A DNA stretch of 64,000 nucleotides, from assembly GCA_004352715.1 (NCBI GenBank), contig SCFE01000010.1, forward strand, positions 2,858,857 through 2,922,856. The letters run 5' to 3'. The position numbers and the translations under genes were made by a program. The notes beneath the pieces are model-generated. The model worked only from the letters and a program-made list of their open reading frames with translations, was not told the origin of the DNA and did not search any database. Position 1 is the stretch's first letter; every line of letters starts with the position of its first letter. Below, piece after piece: positions 34,811 through 45,359 of the stretch. Source of the stretch: Hofstenia miamia (Eukaryota; Xenacoelomorpha; Acoela).

Positions 34811-34816
34811 ATATTG
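34811..34816. repeat. Target site duplication of Polinton 1 (right), ATATTG
   Basis: Second copy of the 6-bp duplication, directly after CCCCTTTACTACT. Confidence 0.9.
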
Positions 34817-35230
34817 GGTGTTGAAGAGAATGCCAAACCTATCAAACAAAGCCAAAATCTTCTTACAATAGCACAAGTCCCCATTCATAGAAAATAAATT
34901 TGTCAAATCAGTGGTTTGCATACCAGAATCTAATAAATTCCATCCTTGAAGTAGAGATGCCAGCCATTTGCCTTCAAATTTTGTCAATTTCAGATCTTGA
35001 AACAGATCATTCATTTCTTCAGCTGAAATCAAGTGATGTGTAGATGATGAATCACTGAGTTCAAATTATGTATCCATATCATTGCAATGTTGGCCACATT
35101 TGTTGGCCCATCTGAGACTTCAGGCAACAAATTCAGAGGTGATGTTGTTGACAGTTCTGGTGCATGCAAGTCAGGAGAATGTGGAACTGGTTGAATAACT
35201 GGAGGGTGATGGTAAAAATGGACCTCACAT
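34811..35230 (-). pseudogene. Upstream part of the frame split by Polinton 1
   Basis: The minus strand reads MNDLFQDLKLTKFEGKWLAS, LLQGWNLLDSGMQ, LFSMNGDLCYCKKI and DRFGILFNTQY up to the Polinton end, preceded by a proline-rich stretch (35230-35040) with one stop. With one ATATTG removed it runs on into 13526 downward. The WNLL and GDLCYC segments resemble a multicopy invertebrate protein family of unknown function, as I remember it. Confidence 0.5.
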
Positions 35231-36315
35231 TTGAAATAACCATAGTTGAATTAGTATGTAACAACTAATCTCTTAAATGATTGCGCTAAATTTGGGCCAT
35301 TTTTACAAAAAGTACTACATATATGGAAGGCTCTAACTTATGCCCATGATATTTCTGTGTCAATGATCTCACTGTTTCTTTTGATGACATATAACAAGTT
35401 GAGACATGTTAGACCATGTCTTTATAATGTGGGATGAAGCATACAAATGCCAGTGAAAGCCAATGTGATTTGTTGTTCATGTTAATGCCTATGCAATAAA
35501 CCTTCTAAATTTTAAAATGGGTTATTTGTTTCACTAGGTCATGCATTTTAAATTTTACCAGGTCATCAGGTTCAAACTTATCCAATTTCACACAAGTCTA
35601 ACAGCTATGTTTTATATGTATTATGCTAGTAAGAAAAAGTCTATCATTTTGCCTGCACAACCTATTCTAAAATTTTTCGCAATTACTATGCTCTTAATTA
35701 TAGGTAGTATTGAATTTAATCCATGGGCAAATTTTTCATGTCCTGCCATTCTTGCACCAAGATGATTTTCTTGCTAATATTGTAATATCATTACTGGTTG
35801 TTTTTATTCGCCAGAATAAGTGTTTTCATTTTTACCATGTATTTGTAAATATGTTGATAATAATTTTATATATAATAACAAGTATTTAATGTTGAGACAA
35901 AATTACAAGAATTCCAGTTATATTACAGTATGATAAGATAACCTACAGAAAATTGTAAGATTATATTTTTTACTCTTAAATTTAATAGATCAATGCAAAA
36001 TAGATTTTAAATAGAAAGCTCATTTTAGACTTTAGAGCTTGTAATAAGGCTTTACAACAAAATTAATAATATATTAAGATGTTAATATGTATAGATCATA
36101 TTGTGGAGCATTTAAAATTGACAATGGACAAATGAATTTTGTATTTTTTAAATGTTTGCAGAAATTTGCTGTTTTGAAAAACCTTGGGAATTTTCTATTT
36201 ATACTTTTAGAATGATGCACTTAGAATTTGGCAAAACTAGTTTAAACATTGAGGCTGTTGTAAAAGAATTTAGTCAATAATGTAATAAATAAAATAGTTA
36301 TGTGGAAGCATTGGA
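35231..36315. other. Spacer between Polinton 1 and Polinton 2
   Basis: AT-rich. Apart from the LINE-like relic at 35541-35765 nothing is recognised. Confidence 0.4.
35541..35765 (+). pseudogene. Possible LINE N-terminal relic with degenerate 2A-like motif
   Basis: A 74-codon frame containing AITMLLIIGSIEFNPWANF. This resembles the hydrophobic stretch plus G-D-[VI]-E-x-N-P-G-P motif found at the start of some non-LTR retrotransposon ORFs, here with D to S and G to W changes. No endonuclease sequence could be followed downstream. Confidence 0.3.
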
Positions 36316-37377
36316 AGTAGTAATAGAAGGGCAGTGTTGGTCTGATTGGGACACCCTGAAGTTCTTGTGACACTTAGCTGATTCACTGATAACCAGGAAG
36401 TTAATATTGCAGACTAATTTTCTGTGTTATTTGATTACATGTAAAGACTACACAATGCAGTTTCATGTGTTATCATATCATGTTTTTTCAAACCAATGAA
36501 TATTTTCCATAATTTCAAATGCTTACATGTACAGTGTTTAACTTGTTTGTTGGACAACTTTCAAAAAGACTACATTTTGTTTTTCAATTATGTTGTCATT
36601 TTTCCATTGTAAAATTCCATGTGCTTAATTAATTTGCTAATATCCAAATACATAAATGTTTAATTTTTTGACTCACATGTTAAAATCAAAACATGGTTTT
36701 ATGCATAAAGGTTTATAGACTGATACATCTTTTCTTGATTTTTTTGCACATTTTTCACTCTTATTTGGTTTATGAACTGATACATCTTTTATCAACTTGC
36801 ATGCAATTTTTCAGATTGTACACATTTGTAGACTGATAATCTTTTCTTGAAATTTTGCACATTTTCACTTTTATTTGGTTTATGAGCTGACACATCTTTT
36901 TCCGAGTTTTTGCACATTTTTCACTTTTATTTGGTTTATAGGGTTTGTTTTACGTGATTGTATGCCTCACATGGTCTTCCACTTTTCCATTGTTTTGTAT
37001 CACCAAATTAGTCACAATTCCATGATATGCACTGATTTTGTTCTAAATGTATAAACTTGAAAATGAATGTAGTGAGCTATATGCTAAATTCAAAAGCAAA
37101 ATGTCTACAATTGAGTTATAATAATAATTCAACACTCATAATTTAGTTGATAGTTAAAAACTATTACATATAAATATTTCCATTTACTCAAATGTAATTA
37201 AACAAAGGCAATTAAAACAATTTGAATTTTAATAATTCAACATATTATGTCTAAATAATTCCATTCAATCAATTGCAAAAGCGATTAAAAAAAATTAAGT
37301 TCTATTAATTCAACATTTGTAATTTAGTTGTTAGTTTTAAAATTATTACATATAAATAATTCCATTCAGTCAATTGC
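36316..37377. repeat. Left TIR of Polinton 2, outer part
   Basis: The inverse of about 54980-56490, although roughly 350 bp present on the right arm are missing on the left near 36420. Interrupted at 37377 by LINE-A; continues at 41914. Confidence 0.7.
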
Positions 37378-37381
37378 CACA

Positions 37382-38140
37382 ATGTCCTCTCTAAAGACAG
37401 TTGGTTGTGCTCTCAACTCCACACTTAAAAACATCACTGACTCAACCATCAATAAACACAACAAACATTGCAAACTTGTAACACCATTTTTATCCCTCAG
37501 TTGAGAGGAGTTATTATCATTGCATTCATTTCTTAAGGATCACATGCATATGTCCCATAGACCTAACATGCGTGAACAAGAAGTCACAGACACTTTGTTG
37601 AATTCAACAGCATCAAGAAATAAACCTATTACTTGCTCTCCAAGAAAACCTTGCAAGATCAAACCAGGTACTAATTTTTTAATTTTAGGTAGCTACATGT
37701 TTAAGAAATTATGATCCAAAACATAATCAGAAACAAAAATGTCTCTGTGCACTCATATCCCAGTGCCTGCATATCTGAGCTTCAACAGACATTGGAACTC
37801 TATCCACAAACAAAAATTAAAACAGTCTTCATACAAATTGGCAGAAATGACATTCTCAAGAACTCAACCAACTTCAAAGCTAAGTTTACTGGTCTTATTA
37901 AAATAATCAACTATATTTTTAGTCCTACTAAGATTTTTCTTAGTGAAATCCCACCTTTTTGCAACAGCTGACTTCAAGACAACAATGAAGTAGTAAAAGT
38001 CAATAAGATTATTTCTAACTTATCAGAAAAATTAAAATTTTCAGTATTTAAATTATTTTCACAGTTTTGATTAGGTCTAAAAGTTGCTAACAGTAGTCTC
38101 TTTTCAAAAGATGGCATTCATTTCTCACAGAATGGAACTT
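37382..38140 (+). pseudogene. LINE-A ORF1 with SGNH-esterase-like domain
   Basis: Starts ATGTCCTCTCTAAAG. Downstream frames show FLILGSYMFKK, then KTVFIQIGRNDILKN, an SGNH block III analogue with the invariant Asn of G-x-N-D, then KIFLSEIPP, and finally KDGIHFSQNGT, which holds the D-x-x-H block V. CR1-type LINEs carry such an esterase in ORF1. A TGA follows SYMFKKL and further stops and shifts occur, so it is dead. Confidence 0.6.
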
Positions 38141-38537
38141 GACAATTTGTATCCGTCATTAAATCTTTCTTTGAGCCTCCATCTTGTTGCACAATTCAAT
38201 TCCTCAAAGCTATGCTGACAAATAACAGAGTCTTTGAAAGTTTTGCACCTTGAACTTTGCTGCCTTTTGCTAGCAACCTGCCACACCACCTGCTTGCTTG
38301 CCTGTTCAGGGTACATAAATCATACACTGCTGCATACACTGCCTTACTATTTCATTCACTGCAAATTTCTCTAACTCTGAAGTCACTGCTACCATCATAA
38401 GCAATCTACTTCAACAGCTAAGCTACTTTTTTATTAACTATGTCCTGTGAATTCAGTAACTAGAAGAAGAATGATCACTTACCTGTTCTGAAAATAAAGA
38501 TTTAGTGCTTTTTAGAGATTGGAACCTCAATTATTAA

Positions 38538-39150
38538 ATGCTAATGATCAATGTAAAGGATCTGTTCTTGAACACATTTAATCTTGTATTGACCAATAAA
38601 ACATTGCTTACTAGAATCACATCATCAAGCAGGATGCTAATTGACTACATTGCATTAGCTGAAAACAATAATACACAATTCCAGTACACCTTTTCTGAAT
38701 GCCCATTATCTGATCACTGTTTTAAATCTATCAAATTTCAAAAATCTTCTCATTCAACTCAAAAAATTACCATGAAATGGATTAAAACTCGTGAAAAGTG
38801 TTTTGAAAATATTAATAATTTTGAATCATTCCTCTCATCAGAAAATTTGTTTCTTGTATATTTTGCGTCAAATACAAATGAAATGCTAAAAAATTTCTAG
38901 AAATTTTTTAATTTTATCTTAACAGATTTGGCCCTGAAAAGAAAATAATGGTTAAATCCACAACCAAATCCAAAGCAAACAATACTTTTTCTAACAAACC
39001 CTGGATATCTGACACTTTTAAACCTTTGATTTGCAAAAAAGCATATAAACATTTTATAAAACTTCTTTCCACACTGCAAGAAGTTGACTGACAAGTTTGG
39101 AGTTTGCTGTACAAAGACAGACTTCTCTAAATTACAAATAACAGAAATAT
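38538..39150 (+). pseudogene. LINE-A ORF2: end of AP-endonuclease and linker
   Basis: Contains NKTLLTRITSSSRMLIDYIA and CPLSDHC. The LIDY...SDH arrangement is the C-terminal catalytic block (SDH) of LINE endonucleases. Downstream NKPWISDTFKPLICKKAYKH is typical of the linker before RT. A TAG at about 38900 and a TGA after LQEVD break it. The hAT insertion follows. Confidence 0.6.
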
Positions 39151-39159
39151 CATTGAATG

Positions 39160-40371
39160 TCAGGTGTGTTCTAAGATACTCTCCAATAGAACAAGGGTCT
39201 TCTTTGAAGTCCATTCAAGACCAAGATGTCAAAATCAGCACTTTCAACTTGTTTAAGTAATTCCAATAACCCAAAATAACACTGCATAATTTCAGTTAAC
39301 TGGAGTGGAATTTCAGCTGATTTTATAGCATCTTTTGCTTTTAATACAATTTGCCCATCATCCTCAAAATTTGTTATGATCTCCTTAATTTCAGCAAATT
39401 TGATACTGTAGTAATTGATGCACACATTAAGTCAGGTGCCCCAAAGGGTTAAAAGTGGGTTAGGTGGTGCTCCAATCTCAACTGAAGCTTCAATGTCAGA
39501 CCAAATTATCAATTTTTGAATATTAATTCCAAATTGCAATAAGTGAGCCACACAAGTAACATGAAATAATTTCAAATAAAGGTTTTTTAAGAGGTTTCCT
39601 GCCAGTAGCATGTACTTTGCCAAGTCTGAGATTAGAAGGCAATAATTCTCCCAAGGTATTTCAAAATAACACAGAACATCATCTATTGATTGAACAATCA
39701 TTTGCAAATTGAAAGAACAGGTCAAAATTTTGTAATCCAAACAATAAACATTTGTAGGTGCATTGATATCCCCACCAAGGATCTTCAAAAATTTCTTTCT
39801 GCCAATATCTGCTTTGTCACAAACAAGAAAAATTTGTTTCTCAATTAATAATTCTTTAAGTCAAATGTTTTCATTTTCAACAAATTCTTCAACTTTTTTT
39901 TGACAAGTTGTTTCCAAAGGCAATGGATGATTCCTGTCTATGAATAAATTTTTCAGTGCTGGGTTTCATAGTTTGGGAACAGTATATTGCAAGCAATCAG
40001 GTTGCAAAATCATGTGACCTTGTAGACTTAAAAATGCTTTGGCAGGGTCCCAGAGAAGCTGGGTTAATTTTAGATCAATGTTTCATGAACTGGCAGTGGC
40101 TTTCCCCAAAGTGTGCTTTGCACAATTTAACCCCTTCTTCACATTTTGTACACAATAATGTTTTATTCTAAGTAATTCGGAATTTTTCTGGATATTTCTG
40201 TATAATTTGATTTAATTTAATGGAATCAGAAACCACAACTTTAGGCATTTTAAAATATAAATGAATGGTAGTGGATGAACATATAGATGAACAGTTACAT
40301 TGCAAGAAGACAGTAAACAATATGAGAAATGGATTATTTTATCCCACCTGCAATGCTATAGGCCACTGACA
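39160..40371 (-). mobile_element. hAT-like transposon relic inside LINE-A
   Basis: Ends read TCAGGTGTG on the left and, inverted, TGTCAGTGGCC on the right. They are flanked by ATTGAATG and ATTGAATT, compatible with an 8-bp duplication with one change. LINE-A coding sequence stops before it and resumes after it. It contains a decayed transposase gene on the minus strand. Confidence 0.55.
39171..40248 (-). pseudogene. hAT-type transposase, N-terminal and middle parts
   Basis: Begins ATG with MPKVVVSDSIKLNQIIQKYP, then a BED-like zinc finger (LLCTKCEEGVKLCK...H...CQFMKH). Later come LLISDLAKYMLLAGNLLKNL and KLFHVTCVAHLLQFG, which match the transposase segment around the catalytic Asp and the CAH motif of this hAT group. 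At least six stops or shifts are present, and the C-terminal dimerisation region is not recognisable. Confidence 0.6.
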
Positions 40372-40489
40372 ATTGAATTTCATCATTTTGGGAGTCCCTC
40401 TAGAAACAAAAACTGATTTTAACTTTATTAACTTAATGTGTGAATTTAACCTTTATTAACCATATTAACCATATTAACTTAATGGTTGC

Positions 40490-41361
40490 CCTAACTATTA
40501 CATGCTACTGAAAAATGGAGAGCATCCCTCGATTCTAATAAATTTGTAGCTATAGCTTGTTTAGATCTCTCAAAATTTCAATTCAATTATTCACAATATA
40601 CTTATTGAAAAACTATCTTACTTAGGATTTTCTTGTAATAGTAAGCAATTGATAACTAGTTACCTTAACCAAAGATTCCAGAGAGTTAAATTAAATGATA
40701 TTTTTTCTGATTGGTTACCAGTTTACAATGGGGTGCCTCAAGGAACAATTCTAGGTCCTCTTCTTTTTAGTATTTATGTAAATGACATACAGTCAATAAC
40801 TAATTGCAATCTAATTCAATATTCTGATGACACCTGCATCTTCAGTGATAATACATCAATGCACTCAGCAGTGGAGTCAATAGAATTCAATTGCAACAAA
40901 TTGTCAAGATATTTTTCAATGCATAAGTTGATATTTAATGAAGCTAAGATGGAATTTTATATTTTACAGAACAATAAAAATAACTACTATGTTTCCAAAA
41001 TGACTTTGAAAATTCATAATGTTAATGTACCTATTGTAGACATTGTGTAACCATAGACTCAAAGTTAAAGTTCAACAGTTACATTAACATGACAGTTGGA
41101 AAACTAGCTATAGGTATAAAAAGTATGACACTAGTAGTTAAGCGGTTACCACCTTGTGCAATTATTCAATTCTTCCATGCTTTTATCATGAGCCACTTTA
41201 ATTATGCAAACATTTTATTCACTGATCTAAGTGATGTGCTTTATAGAAAACTTGACATTCAATTAAAATGGGCACTGAATATCTCAGTGAAAAATTCATC
41301 AAAAACTAAACATTACATTTCTAGGTCAATTCTCTTTCCAAAACAACTGGTTATATTGTAG
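40490..41361 (+). pseudogene. LINE-A ORF2: reverse transcriptase
   Basis: Reads FVAIACLDLSK, then after a shift SYLNQRFQRVKLNDI, GVPQGTILGPLLFSIYVNDI and the active site LIQYSDDTCIF, where YADD is YSDD. Thumb-region KLIFNEAKMEF and a C-terminal part at 41089-41361 follow. Stops at 41048 and 41359 and a frameshift near 40575 make it inactive. Confidence 0.8.
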
Positions 41362-41892
41362 AATCACTGGGGTGTGATTCTAGTGAACACAAAGAGAATA
41401 CAGTTCAAACTATTTCTATTTACAAAATGCATTGCTCTATATATACAAGTTATTTACAATATTTACAAATACCAGTCACTAACAAGAAAAGCGCGAGGTC
41501 TGGCTGATAAATAGCAACAACTACCAGCGATGTTACAATATTGAATACCCTTCTGACATTCTTCAAGCTAATCAGAAACCTACCACCTTATAATACGGTT
41601 AAAATACTGGGATTTACTCATAAACAGAATTCAAGATCAAAGCTTTTTACATGTCATAAGTATAAGAAAAACTTTTTAAAGAAATCCTTCATTAATGTCA
41701 CCATTCAAACCTAGAATTTGCTATCTAAGGAAATTAAAAATAGCAATATAAAGTAATTCATCCATAGCCTGTAAGAATTATTACTTTTTGTAGTGTATTT
41801 TGACTTGTAAATTCATTATTTTTATGTAATTTATGATGCTATTTAAATAAATTATCAGATATTGAATTGTAAACATTTACCTGAATACACAA

Positions 41893-41913
41893 TCTCTTAT
41901 CTTATCTTATCTT
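41893..41913 (+). repeat. LINE-A 3' tail, (TCTTA)n
   Basis: Tandem TCTTA units at the 3' junction with TIR sequence. LINE-B ends with two such units at about 59886-59897. Confidence 0.7.
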
Positions 41914-42180
41914 AATAAAAGAAATTAACCAAATGTGATTAAACAAAATACTCAATAAAATATAGTGCATATAAACTTTATTTAAAAGGAAAAACATGTT
42001 TGGTGAAAAACATGAAATATTACATCAATGTATATAGATGCATAAAACTATACCATATATAAAATTGTTTAAAAGAATATTATGTACCCAGTTCTTTGTG
42101 GTAATCCATTTTTGAAATGGCTAGCTAAGTTCACTCCAATTTTAAACTGACTTCAAAACATTGAGTTGATTAGTCATGAA
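41914..42180. repeat. Left TIR of Polinton 2, inner part
   Basis: The inverse of about 54610-54970: shared AAACATGTTT, AATATTATGTACCCAGTTCT and CTTCAAAACATTGAGTTGAT. Beyond it, 42240-42330 still resembles Polinton 1 TIR (TTTTATTCAACCACAT). Confidence 0.75.
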
Positions 42181-43593
42181 TTGATCTTTTAACATTAAAA
42201 GTCTTTTAACAAGAGGCTATATCATTCATCTTACATTCTGAATTTAAAAGCAAAACATTTTATTCAACCACATAATGTGAAAATTAGAACCAAGCAAATG
42301 GCTGAGTGATATAAACTTTTTGAAAACAACACGTCAATTTTTAAAAATAATTTTTCTTTTCAATTATTTTGTTATAATATTTTTGGTAAATTTCTTTTTT
42401 TCAAGCAAACAATTATATTTTATAAACTCAATTTTTTTATTTTGAGATTAGTTCTATGATGTTTGACCAAAATCACTAACTTGAAAAATATATCAAACAC
42501 AATTTTGTTATTTGAAATGTTAAAATACATGTTCTTTCTCCCACCACAAAATATGTTAGCCAATGTGATGGTTTTGAAAGAATAACAGGGCTTCTTTTAC
42601 AGTATTTCTTTTGTAATGTTTTCACTTGTTATTTATTTAATTTACACATTATACCAATAATAGATGTTGTGTTTTCATTAAATCAAAATTGTTATTGACA
42701 TTAAAAATGTACAAGAAATCAATTTTTGCTTAATTGTATTATTTAAATGTAAAAATAACTCACCCCACACTGGAGAAATTCAACCATCCTTGACTCAATC
42801 TCAATAAAAACTGAATGCACTACATTTTACAACTTGGAAAAAATAATATCAATGGATTTATTTAATTAAAAACGCAAATGTATAGTTATAGCTTTAGAGT
42901 TAACACAATGCTGCAAACATCAAATGAAATAATTTTGATTTCCTCATTCTGTGCAAATATCCAGCATGATATACAGTCTTCCAGTTCCTATGAATTCTAT
43001 TATTTGACCCTGCTCACTACAAAACTTTATGTTATTCTATCAATGTAGGATCTTGACACTGGTTTATACATTTGATGTATTATTGGGATTGTACTTGGTT
43101 TGGCAAATTGTGTTAACAAAATGGGGATTTATCCAGTAGGGGTAATCAAATGCTACCAACAAATCAAGGTTCTACAATATTAGTCTGTACCATTAAAACA
43201 TGATTTCCACCATATATGTCATGTTCATAGTTGGCATCAGTTGTTGTATTTGGATAAATTATTCCATAAAATCCTAGCATTTGGTTCCATCTTTTTTCTT
43301 CAAAACCCACCACTGTGTCTTAATGTAGCATCATCCAAAGATAATCAGAAATAAGCTGCAAACATTGCAAGAAGAGACTAAGATCAAAAAGAAGTTGATT
43401 AAAATTATTGTAATTAAATCAATTGCTATTATTTCAGATTAATTTGTAAATTGCAACTAAGAAAACAACATGTGTCAAAAAAGAGATATTTATGTCTGTT
43501 GATAAAAATACTTTTGACTAAATGATGCTTACATTATTTTTAGCCACCATCTTGGCAGAAATTTAAATCGACAGGTACTTCTTTTGGAATTAC

Positions 43594-43602
43594 TATAAAT
43601 AG
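43594..43602 (+). promoter_or_regulatory. TATAAATAG box in LTR copy C
   Basis: Same position and sequence as in copies A and B. Confidence 0.5.
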
Positions 43603-44349
43603 ATTAGAAAACATTGTAAGAATTTGATAAAGAATTTTACTCAGAATTCTTATTTTTCATCTTATTAATGGTTTGATTATTTAATATGATGTCAAGCTAA
43701 TCAAGTGGTGTTTAGTAGTGGTCTGGATACATCACAGGGAATGATTCTAGGGTCTCTGTGCCAGATCATGAAAGTGCACATAGGCTAGGTGTAGGGGTTT
43801 TCTCTCAATTAGCTGACTAGCATTTCACTTCTACATGTATTAGATAATTAACTGTCAGCAAATGGTTGGATTACCAAACCCTAGGAATTATCTTAATATT
43901 GTTTTAGATCTAAATCAATGAACTATAATTGACCAATAAAGTGACCATACATGTAGTAAATTATAAATGTAGGTTAGGAAGTTGTTCAAACAAATTATAT
44001 TTAAATAAGCCAATGTATTTCAGTAATGGCTACATGTAATATTTAACAAACCAACTAGTAACAGTTCAGGTTGCATATAGATATAACACTTTCACACAAT
44101 AGAGTCTAAGTTGAGTTGTGTCATGTCTTGAGTAAGCACTGAGCTATTGTAGGGCACACATAAGCCATCTTGATTGAGCTGAGAAGTGGCACTCAAGCAT
44201 TGGATGGAACAGTGAAACTGGATGTGGAGATCTGCTTTGGGCAGATGCCCACTAGGAGATCATTACAGAGGTTACCACATGGCTTCGTCACCTAAAAAAT
44301 GAGCAGTCAATTCCATGTTAAATAAGTTAACAGAAGAAACTAGTCAAGN

Positions 44350-44881
44350 ACTAGCATTTCACTTCTACATGTATTAGATAATTAACTGTCAGCAAATGGT
44401 TGGATTACCAAACCCTAGGAATTATCTTAATATTGTTTTAGATCTAAATCAATGAACTATAATTGACCAATAAAGTGACCATACATGTAGTAAATTATAA
44501 ATGTAGGTTAGGAAGTTGTTCAAACAAATTATATTTAAATAAGCCAATGTATTTCAGTAATGGCTACATGTAATATTTAACAAACCAACTAGTAACAGTT
44601 CAGGTTGCATATAGATATAACACTTTCACACAATAGAGTCTAAGTTGAGTTGTGTCATGTCTTGAGTAAGCACTGAGCTATTGTAGGGCACACATAAGCC
44701 ATCTTGATTGAGCTGAGAAGTGGCACTCAAGCATTGGATGGAATGGTGAAACTGGATGTGAAGATCCGCTTCGGGCAGATGCCCACTAGGAGATCATTAT
44801 GGAGGTTACCACATGGCTTCGTCACCTAAAAAATGAGCAGTCAATTCCATGTTAAATAAGTTAACAGAAGAAACTAGTCAA
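44350..44881. repeat. Assembly duplication of 43816-44348
   Basis: About 530 bp repeat after the N at 44349 with a few base differences (for example AACAGTG versus AATGGTG, TGCTTTGGG versus CGCTTCGGG). Two LTR alleles or copies merged side by side is the simplest reading. Confidence 0.75.
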
Positions 44882-45359
44882 GCAGTAACAACAAGTAAAT
44901 CCTTACCTGCAATAACACAGCTAACGTTATAAAGTAACAGTAGATAAACCATAATAATGCCACCACTATGTCTTAAGATTAAGAAATTTTGACAGAAACC
45001 CAATATCAATAACCACGACATCATCTGCATTATTAATCAGTTCATTAAAATACATAGTAGATTCACCCAACCCTGCTTTATGGCACACCCCATCTTCTCC
45101 ACATCTGTCATATACTAGTGTTACAAGAACCATTACTTGCATGTCAAGTTACCCTCAATGCAATTAAGTGAAACCTCCAGGTTAAAGCATGTGTATTTAT
45201 TAAGTAAAAGCAAAAAGTATTTATGAATATGTTTAAAAATCAATAATTTTATCATTGTCAAGTTGATAAAACACAAATGTATTTTATAATGAGGCATGCA
45301 AAGTGATGGAAATTAATGCTAGTGAAATAAAAAAATGAACAATCAATTTATTATGCACT

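Larger units (their letters stand above)
37378..41913 (+). mobile_element. LINE-A (CR1/Jockey-type) inserted in Polinton 2 left TIR
   Basis: Boundaries come from comparing TIR arms. The right arm reads continuously across the point where the left arm breaks after CAGTCAATTGC and resumes with AAGAAATTAACC. The insert has ORF1 with an esterase-like domain, an endonuclease end, an RT and a 3' tail of (TCTTA) units at about 41893-41913, also seen at the LINE-B end. A hAT relic is inserted at 39160-40371. All frames are broken. Confidence 0.75.
43324..44975 (+). mobile_element. LTR copy C (solo LTR, about 1.1 kb after removing an artefact)
   Basis: Starts TGTAGCATCATCCAAAG and is homologous to copies A and B throughout, with TATAAATAG at 43594. 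44350-44881 repeats 43816-44348 after a single N. The 3' end is unclear, near ATGCCACC; the flanks share CCACCACTRTGTCTTAA on both sides, longer than a normal target duplication. Confidence 0.65.
42860..45142 (-). pseudogene. Minor capsid (penton-like) gene, copy 1, split by LTR copy C
   Basis: N-terminal part 45142-44980: MVLVTLVYDRCGEDG... and DIGFLSKFLNLKT. After LTR copy C, the frame resumes below 43320 with MLGFYGIIYPN, YGGNHVLMVQTNIVEP and a C-terminal part homologous to that of copy 2. The segment giving a D/N-IVE..VGS..LP.LD pattern resembles the conserved jelly-roll core of Polinton minor capsid proteins. Several stops are present. The whole copy runs parallel to copy 2 at 45360-47454. 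Confidence 0.5.
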
